In this document: one piece after another, positions 1 through 8,200 of the stretch | Layout: every line of letters starts with the position of its first letter | Numbering within the stretch: the first letter of the stretch is position 1 | DNA from: an uncultured Woeseia sp. | GTDB taxonomy: Bacteria; Pseudomonadota; Gammaproteobacteria; Steroidobacterales; Woeseiaceae | Assembly: GCA_937925605.1 (NCBI GenBank) | Contig: CALALV010000013.1 | Span: forward strand, 1-11,030 | Reading direction: 5' to 3' | DNA: 11,030 nucleotides | Program-made: the position numbers and the translations under genes | Notes under the pieces: generated by a model | Told to the model about the DNA's origin: nothing | The model's input: only the letters and a program-made list of their open reading frames with translations | The model's database searches: none

Positions 1-851
1 AGCGGCTCGCCCATGCGCACGGCCAGCCCGTGCGCCAGGTCGTCGCGCAATTCGCCGGCGCCGCGCGGCAGCAGCACGATCACGCTGGAGCCCATGTTGA
101 ACCAGCCGAGCAGGTCGCCCTTGGCGAGTTCGAGCGTTACGTCGCTCTTCGCAATCTCGAGTTCCTGCACGACGCCGGCGCGTCGCGGCCGGATTTCGCC
201 GGTCCACGGCGTCGTGATCGAGCCGACGTTGAGCGCGCCGACGAAGACCAGTCCATAGCCGCCGAAGGCCGTGTCCACGTGGCAGACGAGCCGCTCGTTG
301 CGCGCGAACAGCCCGGGCAGCACCTGCGCCGTCGCGTCGTTGACGCTGAACAACTCTCCCGGCACGTAGCGCATCGCCGTGAGCCGGCCGGCGGCGGGCG
401 CGTGCACGCGGTGGTAGTTGTGCGGCGCCAGGTAGATCGTCACGAAACGGCCGCCGGCGTAGCGCTCGACGTCGTCGAGGTCCGTGGCCAGCAGGTCCTC
501 GAGCGCGTAGTCGATGCCTTTGGCCTGCAGCAGGCGGCCGCGCTCGACGACGCCGGCCTCGGATACCTTGCCGTCCGCCGGGCAGGCCAGGACGTCGTCG
601 CCCGCCGCCACCTCGCGCGCGCCGGGCACGAGCGCGCGCGTGAAGAACGCATTGAAGGTCGGGTAGCCGTCCGGCACGGGATTGTCCGCCTCGGCCGTGT
701 CGACGTCGAAGATGCGGGTGAAGCCGCGAATCAGCAGGTTCTTGATCGCGGGCTGGCGGACGCGGCTCAGGCGATAGAACAGGGCGGTCATCAGGTAGCG
801 CGGCAGCAGGTACTGCAAGCCGACGAACAGGCGTGCGCGAAGTCGTTTCAT
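1..851 (-). CDS. psd: Phosphatidylserine decarboxylase proenzyme (partial, C-terminal end off window)
   Basis: Decarboxylates phosphatidylserine to phosphatidylethanolamine at the inner membrane; the proenzyme cuts itself to give a beta chain and a short alpha chain with an N-terminal pyruvoyl group. I read 283 complete codons from ATG at 851. Visible are the ADGKVSEAG segment with the active-site Asp93, the YHRVH segment (His147 and His150) and the self-cleavage site in FNMGSSVIVL, where Gly254-Ser255 corresponds to the LGST site of the E. coli enzyme. By comparison with E. coli, only a short, poorly conserved tail should be missing beyond base 1. The start is fixed by an ATGA overlap with the upstream copper-chaperone gene; no strong ribosome binding site is seen, so it probably depends on translation of that gene. 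Catalytic residues are intact. The site is GSS rather than the more usual GST, which should still work chemically. Confidence 0.95.
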   Translation of the reverse strand, partial: MKRLRARLFVGLQYLLPRYLMTALFYRLSRVRQPAIKNLLIRGFTRIFDVDTAEADNPVPDGYPTFNAFFTRALVPGAREVAAGDDVLACPADGKVSEAGVVERGRLLQAKGIDYALEDLLATDLDDVERYAGGRFVTIYLAPHNYHRVHAPAAGRLTAMRYVPGELFSVNDATAQVLPGLFARNERLVCHVDTAFGGYGLVFVGALNVGSITTPWTGEIRPRRAGVVQELEIAKSDVTLELAKGDLLGWFNMGSSVIVLLPRGAGELRDDLAHGLAVRMGEP

Positions 852-1309
852 GGCGGTGTGTCCCCGGGGCCGGTGCCCGTGCGCGCGGCGAGCTCGACGG
901 TCAGTGCGAGCTCGCCGCCGTCGGCGAAGTGCAGGTTCAGCGGGCAGCGCGTGCCGGCCGCGACCGGCGCGTGCGGCCCGACGAGCATCAGGTGCCGGCC
1001 GCCCGGCTCGAGCGCGAACTCCGTGCCGGCGCCGAGTACCGGCCAGTCCAGGCGGCGCATGCGGGCGACGCCGTCGGCCAGCACGGTCTCGTGCAGCTCG
1101 ACCCGGGCGAACAGCGGGCTGTCGACGGCGGTGACGGCGAGCGGCCGGTCCGTCGGATTGTGCAGCGTGAAGTAGACGACGGCGGCCGCGCCCGGCGCCA
1201 GCGCGGCGAAACCCCGCGCCTCGCTGACCGCGGGCACCGCGGGCGCATCGTCGCCGCAGGCGGCCAGCGCCAGCAGCAGGGCCGGCAGCACTGCGCAGAG
1301 CCCCCTCAC
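848..1309 (-). CDS. PCu(A)C-family copper chaperone, predicted lipoprotein
   Basis: A 153-residue extracytoplasmic Cu(I)-binding protein of the PCu(A)C (DUF461) family, whose members deliver copper to the CuA site of cytochrome c oxidase, often together with a SCO protein. The family metal motif H(M)X10MX21HXM is exact: His73, Met84, His106, Met108. The N-terminus is a short hydrophobic signal ending in a lipobox (LAAC, Cys18), so the mature protein is probably lipid-anchored; Gly at +2 does not suggest inner-membrane retention. The start is GTG at 1309, sharing GTGA with the stop of the upstream SCO gene, and the stop shares ATGA with psd downstream. No Shine-Dalgarno is evident, which fits coupled reinitiation. 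Its role in oxidase assembly is inferred from the motif and the SCO neighbour; general periplasmic copper handling is the alternative. Confidence 0.9.
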   Translation of the reverse strand: MRGLCAVLPALLLALAACGDDAPAVPAVSEARGFAALAPGAAAVVYFTLHNPTDRPLAVTAVDSPLFARVELHETVLADGVARMRRLDWPVLGAGTEFALEPGGRHLMLVGPHAPVAAGTRCPLNLHFADGGELALTVELAARTGTGPGDTPP

Positions 1310-1914
1310 CGCGAGCCCGTCAGGATCGGCAGGTCGTGGACCAGCGCGGCGGTCGCCTGCGGCGCCGGGAAGACGGCGGCCAGTTCGGCGTCCGGGTTCA
1401 GTACCAGCACGGCCGCGGAGTGGCTGACCTCGTAGTCGTCGCCGTCGCCGGCTGCCGCTTCGAAGTAGATGCCGAGCGCGCCCGCGAGTTCGCGCAGGTC
1501 GTCGAGCGCGCCGGTCGCCGCGACGACGTCGTCGCCGAAGCGCGCGGCATAGTCGGCCAGCACCTCGGGCGTATCCCGCGCCGGGTCGACACTAATAAAG
1601 AGAATGCGCGGCAGCGGCTCGACGCCGGCACTCGCGAGCTGCCGGCGCGCGCTCGCAAGCTGCTGCAGCGTGATCGGGCAGATGTCCGGGCAGTTGGCAA
1701 AGCCGAAAAAAAGGAGGTGCCAGTCGCCGCGCAGGTCGGCCGCGGTCATCGGCCGGCCGTGCATGTCCGTGAGCGCAACGGCGCCGAGCGGGCGCGCCTC
1801 CGGCAGCTTGAGCGCCTGCTCGAGCGGCGCGTCGCGGTCCGCGGCGAGCCAGAGGCCGGCGGCGATGATCCCCAGCAACAAGAGGCCGGTTGTAACGAGG
1901 CGTGTCGAGCTCAT
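1306..1914 (-). CDS. SCO1/SenC family copper chaperone / thiol-disulfide protein
   Basis: A 202-residue membrane-anchored thioredoxin-fold protein of the SCO1/SenC/PrrC family, which acts outside the inner membrane to metallate or reduce the CuA centre of cytochrome oxidase subunit II. Residues 6-25 form one hydrophobic anchor. The copper motif CPDIC gives Cys75 and Cys79 inside the typical FFGFANCPDICP context, and His165 (VSHS) is the third ligand. LFISVDPARDTP is the usual family segment. The chosen start is ATG at 1914: the open frame extends further upstream on this strand, but that part is antisense to prmB and unrelated to the family, while this start gives the normal length with the anchor at the N-terminus. 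First gene of the three-gene operon, transcribed divergently from prmB across a 96-base gap. No clear promoter or Shine-Dalgarno seen. Confidence 0.93.
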   Translation of the reverse strand: MSSTRLVTTGLLLLGIIAAGLWLAADRDAPLEQALKLPEARPLGAVALTDMHGRPMTAADLRGDWHLLFFGFANCPDICPITLQQLASARRQLASAGVEPLPRILFISVDPARDTPEVLADYAARFGDDVVAATGALDDLRELAGALGIYFEAAAGDGDDYEVSHSAAVLVLNPDAELAAVFPAPQATAALVHDLPILTGSR

Positions 1915-1961
1915 GGCAGGTGGCGCGAATTCCGGGCAGCAGAGTCTAATCGATCGCTTGC

Positions 1962-1975
1962 CGCGCTGCAGCGCG
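1962..1975. repeat. 14-bp perfect palindrome in divergent intergenic region
   Basis: CGCGCTGCAGCGCG is a perfect inverted repeat without spacer, between the SCO gene and prmB. It lies 47 bases from the SCO start codon and 35 from the prmB start codon, a suitable place for a dimeric regulator binding site or an RNA hairpin. In GC-rich DNA such a palindrome can also be chance. No regulator can be named. Confidence 0.4.
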
Positions 1976-1989
1976 TGGTAGATTCCGGT

Positions 1990-2003
1990 CTCCGAAAGCG
2001 GAG
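1990..2003 (+). promoter_or_regulatory. Hairpin containing the prmB ribosome binding site
   Basis: CTCCG (1990-1994), loop AAAG, CGGAG (1999-2003) form a 5-bp stem. The GGAG at 2000-2003 is the best Shine-Dalgarno for the GTG at 2011 (7-base spacing), so in the mRNA the binding site would be partly paired. The stem is short, so the effect may be modest. Confidence 0.4.
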
Positions 2004-2010
2004 TGAGTGC

Positions 2011-2937
2011 GTGCCAGACATCGCCCCCGACGACAGCCCGAGCGTGCGCCGCGTCATCGACCGGGTCGAGCGGCAGTTCGAGGCGGCCGACCTCGCCTAC
2101 GGCCACGGCACCGACAACGCGCTCGACGAGGCGGCCTGGCTCGTCTACGCGGTCTGCGGCCTCGGCTTCGGCGACGGCGACGCTGCGCTCGAGCGCACGG
2201 TCCGGCCCGCCGAGCTCGCGCGCATTGCCGAACTGGCCCGACGCCGCATTGCCGAGCGCCGCCCCTTGGCCTACCTGCTGAACAGCGCCTGGTTCGCGGG
2301 CCTCGAGTTCTACGTCGACGAGCGCGTGCTGGTGCCGCGTTCGCCGCTTGCCGAGCCGATCGCCGAGCGCTTCGCGCCGTGGCTCGACCCGGCCCGGGTG
2401 CGCCGCGCCGTCGATCTCGGCACCGGATCCGGCTGCATCGCGATCGCGCTCGCGCAGGCCTTTCCGGAAGCGCGCGTGGACGCCGTCGACGTGTCGCCCG
2501 ATGCGCTCGCCGTCTGCGAGATCAACATCCGCCGCCACGGTCTCGGCGAGCGCGTGCGGGCCGTCCGCTCGTCGTTTTTCGAGCGCCTCGAGCCGCCTTA
2601 CGACCTGATCGTCAGCAACCCGCCGTACGTCGATGCCGAGGACATGCAGGGCCTGCGGCCCGAGTACGGACACGAGCCGGCGCTCGGCCTCGCGGCCGGC
2701 GCCGACGGTCTGGATTCGGTCATTCCTATCCTGCATGATGCCTGCCGCTTCATCGACGACGGCGGCCTGCTCGTGGTGGAGGTCGGCAACAGCCAGGCGG
2801 CGCTCGAGGCCCGCTTCCCCGAGGTGCCGTTCGTCTGGCTGGAGTTCGAGATCGGCGGCGAGGGCGTATTCCTGCTCGGCGCCGACGACCTGCGCACGCA
2901 CCGCGAGCGCTTCGCCGCCGCGCTGAGGGAGCGTTGA
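2011..2937 (+). CDS. prmB: Ribosomal protein uL3 N5-glutamine methyltransferase
   Basis: S-adenosylmethionine-dependent enzyme that methylates a glutamine side chain of ribosomal protein L3 (uL3). It is a 308-residue product, close to the 310 of E. coli PrmB. The N-terminal helical domain (about 1-110) has the PrmB-like stretch GHGTDNALDEAAWLV; the methyltransferase domain has motif I DLGTGSGC (135-142) and the substrate-amide binding NPPY motif (203-206). The related release-factor methylase PrmC also has NPPY, but the N-terminal domain and the location directly before aroC favour PrmB. The start is GTG at 2011, chosen for the GGAG 7 bases upstream and the family length; the frame stays open upstream and a GTG at 1975 is possible but lacks a ribosome binding site. 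It ends one base before the aroC start codon, so the two are very likely co-transcribed. Confidence 0.93.
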   Translation: MPDIAPDDSPSVRRVIDRVERQFEAADLAYGHGTDNALDEAAWLVYAVCGLGFGDGDAALERTVRPAELARIAELARRRIAERRPLAYLLNSAWFAGLEFYVDERVLVPRSPLAEPIAERFAPWLDPARVRRAVDLGTGSGCIAIALAQAFPEARVDAVDVSPDALAVCEINIRRHGLGERVRAVRSSFFERLEPPYDLIVSNPPYVDAEDMQGLRPEYGHEPALGLAAGADGLDSVIPILHDACRFIDDGGLLVVEVGNSQAALEARFPEVPFVWLEFEIGGEGVFLLGADDLRTHRERFAAALRER

Positions 2938-2938
2938 C

Positions 2939-4048
2939 ATGCCCGGCAACAGCTTCGGACAGAGTTTCAGGATAACGACCTTCGGCGAAAGCCACGGGCC
3001 TGCGCTCGGCTGCATCGTCGACGGCTGCCCGCCGGGCCTGGAACTCGCCGAGGCCGACATCCAGGCCGACCTCGACCGGCGCCGCCCCGGACGCTCGCGA
3101 CACACGACCGCCCGCAACGAACCCGACCGCGTGCGCATACTGTCCGGCGTGTTCGAGGGCGTCACGACCGGCACGCCGATCGGACTGCTGGTCGAGAACA
3201 CCGACCAGCGGTCGCGGGACTACGGTGACATCAAGGACAAGTTCCGCCCCGGTCACGCCGACTACACCTACCAGCAGAAGTACGGCATTCGTGACTACCG
3301 CGGCGGCGGCCGTTCCTCGGCGCGCGAAACGACGATGCGCGTCGCGGCCGGCGCGATCGCCCGCAAGTATCTCGCCGCGCGCGCCGGCGTCGAGATTCGC
3401 GGCTACCTCGCGCAGCTCGGGCCCATCGAACTCGCCTGCCGCGATCTCGGCATCGTCGACGACAACGCGTTCTTCTGCGCCGATGCCGGCAAGATCGCCG
3501 AACTCGAGGCGTACATGGACGAACTGCGCGCGGCCGGCGATTCGATCGGCGCCAAGATCAGCGTGCTCGCACGCAACCTGCCGGTCGGCCTCGGCGAACC
3601 GGTGTTCGACAAGCTCGAGGCGGATCTCGCGCACGGTCTCATGAGCATCAATGCCGTCAAAGGCGTCGAACTCGGCGCCGGTTTTGCCGTCGTCGGCCAG
3701 AAAGGCAGCGAACACCGCGACGAAATGACCCCTGCCGGGTTCAAAAAGAACGACGCGGGCGGTACCCTTGGGGGGATTTCATCCGGCCAGGACCTGCTTG
3801 CCAGCATTGCACTGAAACCAACCTCCAGCATCTCGGTCGCGGGCGCGACGATCGACAAGCGCGGCGAGTCCGCCGAGATCGTAACCCGCGGACGGCATGA
3901 TCCCTGCGTCGGCCTGCGCGCGACGCCGATTGCCGAAGCGATGGTTGCGCTGGTCCTGATGGATCACTTCCTCAGGCACCGGGCGCAGAATGCCGACGTC
4001 GAACGGCAGACTCCCGTCATACCCGCCCGCGCCGACCGCGATGACTGA
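2939..4048 (+). CDS. aroC: Chorismate synthase
   Basis: Last step of the shikimate pathway in the cytoplasm: removes phosphate from 5-enolpyruvylshikimate 3-phosphate to form chorismate, precursor of the aromatic amino acids, folate and quinones; needs reduced FMN. 369 residues, a little longer than E. coli AroC because of a polar C-terminal tail. All family signatures are present: FGESHG with His19, the segment FRPGHADYTY with His106, RGGGRSSARET (121-131) followed by MRVAAGAIA, GGISSGQ, and the C-terminal KGRHDP-like GRHDPCVGLRA. His19 and His106 match the two catalytic histidines known in the family. The ATG at 2939 is preceded by a strong GAGGGAG (2925-2931), located inside the end of prmB, with one base between the genes. 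Confidence 0.98.
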   Translation: MPGNSFGQSFRITTFGESHGPALGCIVDGCPPGLELAEADIQADLDRRRPGRSRHTTARNEPDRVRILSGVFEGVTTGTPIGLLVENTDQRSRDYGDIKDKFRPGHADYTYQQKYGIRDYRGGGRSSARETTMRVAAGAIARKYLAARAGVEIRGYLAQLGPIELACRDLGIVDDNAFFCADAGKIAELEAYMDELRAAGDSIGAKISVLARNLPVGLGEPVFDKLEADLAHGLMSINAVKGVELGAGFAVVGQKGSEHRDEMTPAGFKKNDAGGTLGGISSGQDLLASIALKPTSSISVAGATIDKRGESAEIVTRGRHDPCVGLRATPIAEAMVALVLMDHFLRHRAQNADVERQTPVIPARADRDD

Positions 4049-4082
4049 TCCGGGCAGCAGCCCGCCTGCGCCGCTACCCTGT

Positions 4083-4112
4083 CATTACGAATACAGCGAG
4101 GACATTACGAAT
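4083..4112 (+). repeat. Direct repeat CATTACGAAT flanking the asd ribosome binding site
   Basis: The 10-mer CATTACGAAT occurs at 4083-4092 and 4103-4112, start to start 20 bases apart. The second copy includes the first two bases of the asd start codon, and the ten bases between the copies contain the GAGGA ribosome binding site (4098-4102). Function unknown; it could be a small tandem duplication or a binding site. Confidence 0.6.
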
Positions 4113-5133
4113 GCCCGACGCACATAACGTTGCCGTCGTCGGCGCCACGGGCGCCGTCGGCGAAACCATGCTCGAGATACTCGCCAGCCGGAAATTCCCG
4201 GTCGGCACCGTTTACGCGCTGGCCAGCGAGCGCTCGGTCGGCAAGGAAGTCGAATTCGGACGGCGCAAGCTCAAGGTTCAGAACCTGGCCGAGTTCGATT
4301 TTTCGCAGGTCAGCATCGGCCTGTTCTCGGCGGGCGGATCGATTTCCGCGGAATTCGCCCCGAAGGCCGCTGCCGCCGGCTGCGTGGTCATCGACAACAC
4401 CTCGCACTTCAGGTACGACGACGACATCCCGCTGGTGGTCCCGGAAGTGAACGAGGAGCGTATCGCGGACTACAGGCAGCGCGGGATCATTGCCAATCCG
4501 AACTGCTCGACGATCCAGATGCTGGTCGCGCTGAAGCCCTTGCACGACGCGGCGCACATCACGCGCATCAACGTCGCGACCTACCAGGCCGTGTCCGGCG
4601 CCGGCCGCAGCGCGATCGAGGAACTCGCCCGCCAGACCAGCGTGCTGCTGAACGGGCGCCCGCTGGAACTGAAGGGCAAGGCCAAGCAGATCGCGTTCAA
4701 TGCCGTGCCGCACATCGACGAGTTCCAGGACAACGGCTACACGCGCGAAGAAATGAAGATGGTCTGGGAGACCCGCAAGATTTTCGGCGACGCCGACATA
4801 CAGGTTAACCCTACCGCGGTACGGATACCGGTGTTCTACGGCCATTCCGAGGCCATCCACATCGAGACGGAAAAGAAACTGACGGCGGCGGACGCGCGCG
4901 CACTGCTCGACAAGGCGCCGGGCGTCAGCCTGCTGGACGGCCGCGAGACGGGCGCTTACCCGACGGCGGTCACGGAGAGTTCCGGCAAGGACCCGGTGTA
5001 CGTCGGACGCGTGCGCGAGGACATCAGTCACCCGCGCGGACTGAACCTCTGGGTGGTCGCCGACAACATTCGTAAGGGCGCTGCTCTAAATAGCGTCCAA
5101 ATTGCTGAAATATTGGCGAAAAAGTATTTATAA
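4111..5133 (+). CDS. asd: Aspartate-semialdehyde dehydrogenase
   Basis: NADPH-dependent reductive dephosphorylation of aspartyl-4-phosphate to aspartate semialdehyde, the branch point to lysine, diaminopimelate, threonine and methionine. 340 residues. It has the nucleotide-binding VVGATGAVGE (9-18), the catalytic cysteine in NPNCSTIQM (Cys132), and the substrate and acid/base residues in VRIPVFYGHSE (Arg238, His245). The NPNCSTIQM form and the length resemble the asd subfamily of Gram-positive bacteria and Xanthomonas-like species, not the 367-residue E. coli enzyme. Because the cysteine is kept, it should be an active enzyme and not an inactive USG-1-like paralogue, which often occupies this place before fimV. 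The ATG is supported by GAGGA at 8 bases. It lies 62 bases after aroC. The last 30 bases are markedly AT-rich and overlap the predicted fimV promoter. Confidence 0.97.
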   Translation: MPDAHNVAVVGATGAVGETMLEILASRKFPVGTVYALASERSVGKEVEFGRRKLKVQNLAEFDFSQVSIGLFSAGGSISAEFAPKAAAAGCVVIDNTSHFRYDDDIPLVVPEVNEERIADYRQRGIIANPNCSTIQMLVALKPLHDAAHITRINVATYQAVSGAGRSAIEELARQTSVLLNGRPLELKGKAKQIAFNAVPHIDEFQDNGYTREEMKMVWETRKIFGDADIQVNPTAVRIPVFYGHSEAIHIETEKKLTAADARALLDKAPGVSLLDGRETGAYPTAVTESSGKDPVYVGRVREDISHPRGLNLWVVADNIRKGAALNSVQIAEILAKKYL

Positions 5134-5141
5134 GATATAGT
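5113..5141 (+). promoter_or_regulatory. Predicted sigma70-type promoter for fimV
   Basis: TTGGCG (5113-5118), a 17-base spacer and TATAGT (5136-5141) give 4/6 and 5/6 matches to the -35 and -10 consensus with ideal spacing. It lies at the junction of the asd 3' end and the 110-base gap, in an AT-rich patch unlike the surrounding DNA. A start near 5148 would give fimV a leader of about 95 bases. Prediction only. Confidence 0.5.
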
Positions 5142-5243
5142 TCACAGCCAAATCGGGGTGAGCGTCCGAAAATCAAAAAACGAGGCTCCCGTAAAGAGCA
5201 CATCCGCCTGGCGAACACCCTGAGGGGGCCGGAGAAATCTATT

Positions 5244-8200
5244 ATGTCACGACGACTTAACTGCTTTGGAATCTTGCTGTGTCTGTTTCTGGCCAGCGAG
5301 GTCCAGGCTCTTGGCCTTGGTGACATACGGCTCGATTCGGCACTCAACGAACCCCTGCGGGCAGAGATCGAACTGCTGTCCGCGACGCCCGAGGAACTCG
5401 AGAGCCTGCGCGTCGGCCTCGCGTCCGCGGAGACTTTCGAACGTTACGGCATCGATCGCCCGGTATTCCTGACGACGCTCGACTTCGACGTCGTGGCCCG
5501 CGGTGGCAGCCAGGTCGTCAGCATTCGCTCGCCGGAGCCGGTCACCGAGCCCTTCGTGACCTTCCTCGTCGAGGCGAACTGGTCGCGCGGCCGCCTGCTG
5601 CGCGAGTACACGGTCCTGCTCGACCCGCCGACATTCGCACCGCCGCCCGCCACCTCGACGACCGAGGCGGTCACGGCGCCGCGCCAGACCCAGCAGGCCG
5701 ATCGCGGTCGCATCGAGCGGCCCGCGCCGGCACCGACTCCTGCCGCGCGCGCGCCCGCCGACAGCGGTCCCGCGTTCGACACGACCGCCGGCGACGACTA
5801 CCGGGTGGCGCGCGGGGACACGCTGTGGCGCATCGCCGAGCGGGTGCGTCCGGACGAGCGGCTGTCGATGAACCAGACGATGCTCGCGATCTACGAGGCC
5901 AACCCCGAGGCCTTCGCCGGCAATATCAATGTCCTGCGCGCGAACGCGCGCCTGCGCATTCCGAGCGCGGACGAGATCTTCCGCATCGGCCGCGGCCAGG
6001 CGCTGTCCGAGATCCGCCGCCAGAACCAGGCCTGGTCCGGCGCCGCGCCGGCGCCGCAGACGACGCTGACGCTGGTGCCGCCCGACGGCGAGCAGCAGCC
6101 CTACGAGGGCGGCACGCCGGGCGAGCCGGGGACGGCGCCCGGGTCGGCCGCCGCCGATCGCATCCGTACGCTCGAGGAGCGGATTGCCGAACAGGAATCG
6201 CTGCTCGAGATTCGCGACAACGAACTGGCCCGGCTTCGTTCCGAGCTGGCCCGGCTGCGCGAGGAGCGCGGCGAGGCTGCCGCCGGGCTGCCGGCCGAGC
6301 CCCCGGCGGAGGCCGAGCCGACGGAGCCGGTCGCGGCCGACGACGAGGGCGTGGCGGCCGAGGACGAGATATTCGTCGAGGACGAGCCCGCCGTCGCCGA
6401 CACCGGGGCGGAGGCCGAGCCGGCCGAAGCGGCTCCCGAGCAGCCGGCGCGCCCGGCGCCGCGCGTCGCCCCGGCCCCGGAGCCCGAGCCCGGCCTCGTC
6501 GATCGCATCATCGGTCTGCTCACCGGCTTCTGGGGCATCGTCGGCGCCGCGTTGCTGGCCGTGCTGGGCCTGCTCGTGTGGTTCGCGCGCCGCGCGAGCC
6601 GCGACAGCGAGGATGCCGACACGGGCGTCTGGGACGCGCTCGATGCCGACGCGGACGCGGATGCCGAGTCCGTGCAGTCGACGGAGCGCCTGCGCGCACT
6701 CGCGCGCGACGACGACGAGTCCATCGTCGTCGTCGAGCAGGACAAGCGCGACGACACGGTGGCCGGCGACACGCTGGAGACGCTGGCCGCGGACGACGCG
6801 AGCGGCGACATCTCCGCGCCCGAGCCGCCGGCCGAGGCGCCGGTGTCGCTCGAGGACACGTTCTCCAGCGAGACGGCGATCAATCTCGACCAGTCCGACC
6901 CGGTCGCCGAAGCCGATTTCCACATGGCTTATGGCCTCTACGACCAGGCGGCGGACCTGATCAACGGTGCGCTCGCCATCGAGCCGCAGCGCACGGACCT
7001 GATGGCGAAGCTGTGCGAAATCTACTTCGTCTGGGGTAATCGCGACGCCTTCGTCGACGCCGCGGGCCGGCTCAAGGCCGCGCTCAGCGAAGATCCCGAC
7101 GGCGACTGGGACAAGATCGTCATCATGGGGCAGCAGATCGCCGCGGACCACGAGCTGTTCGCCGGCGCGGGCGTCGGCGGCGCCGCGACCCAGGCCGTCG
7201 ATCTCGATTTCGAGGGCGGCAGCGAAGCCTCGTCCGCGCTGGACATCGACTTCGCCGGCGACGATGCCGGCAGCGAGGTCATCGACCTGGGCGACGACGA
7301 CGGCGGCACGAGTGCGGCCGCCGCCGACGACGATGCGCTCGACTTCAGCTTCGACGAGGACGACACCGGCGCCTCGATCACGCGCGAGATGCCGGAAAGC
7401 GTCGGCTCCGACGACCCGACGGTCGAGACGCCGACGATATCCGAGCGCGCGATGGACGACACGCTCGAGTCGCCGACGGTCGAGCAGCCGTTCGATTCGC
7501 TGGACTCGACTTCGGAGCTGCCGCTGATGAGCGATGCGGCGGACGGTGACGATGCCCGCGCGGCGGACTCGACCGCGGAGATCGACCTCGACGACCTCGG
7601 CCTCGACCTCGACGCCCTGGCTGGCGATCTCGGCGACGACGACCTGCTCGGCGAGGACGACGCGACCGGCACCGACCTGCCCGACGAGCTGGCCGAGACC
7701 GGCCGCAACAAGCAGGTCGACGACGACCTGCTCGACGCCACCGGCCAGACGCAGGTGCTGCCGGAGGACTTCACGGTCGAGACCGGGACCAACCTCGAAA
7801 AGCCGCTGGCCGACGACGAGGCCACGATGATGGCGCCGGGGCTCGGCAGCGACGCCGACTTCGACTTCGCGAAGACCGAGGCACTGCCCAAGGACGCCTT
7901 CGACGACGATTCCGACGCGACCGCGGAAACGCCGGCGCCGGGCACCACCGACATGGACCTCGACCTCGACGACTTGACGGCGGCGCTGAAACTCAGTGAG
8001 GCCGGCGACACGATCGAGCAGCTGCGCGACGACAAGACGGTCGAGCAGCCGCGGATCGGCGGCGAGGACACGGGCGACCTGGATCTCGACCTCGGCCTCG
8101 GCGAGGAACCGACCCAGCAGCTCGGGCCCGACGACGTTTCCGACGACCTGCGGGAAGCCCGCACGATGACCGAAGTCGGCACGAAGCTCGACCTCGCGCG

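Noticed and set aside
30..1435. Long plus-strand frames (381 and 200 residues) over psd and the PCu(A)C gene
   Set aside because: Arg/Ala/Val-rich translations with no family features; they are antisense to two well-supported genes and result from high GC.
1705..1722. AAGGAGGT with a preceding A7 run on the plus strand, looking like a perfect ribosome binding site
   Set aside because: No start codon at a suitable distance; on the minus strand it encodes the conserved HLLFFG segment of SCO.
1915..3201. Upstream extension of the SCO gene to a 631-residue minus-strand protein
   Set aside because: The added part is antisense to prmB and the start of aroC and unlike SCO proteins; the ATG at 1914 gives the normal length and membrane anchor.
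4041..4127. 28-codon ORF (starts MTDPGSSPPAP) between aroC and asd
   Set aside because: It overlaps both genes, has no ribosome binding site and no recognisable feature.
5183..5234. Possible stem between GGCTCCC and GGGGGCC in the fimV leader as a terminator
   Set aside because: Long loop, one wobble pair and no following T run; it does not look like a terminator and is weak as a riboswitch.
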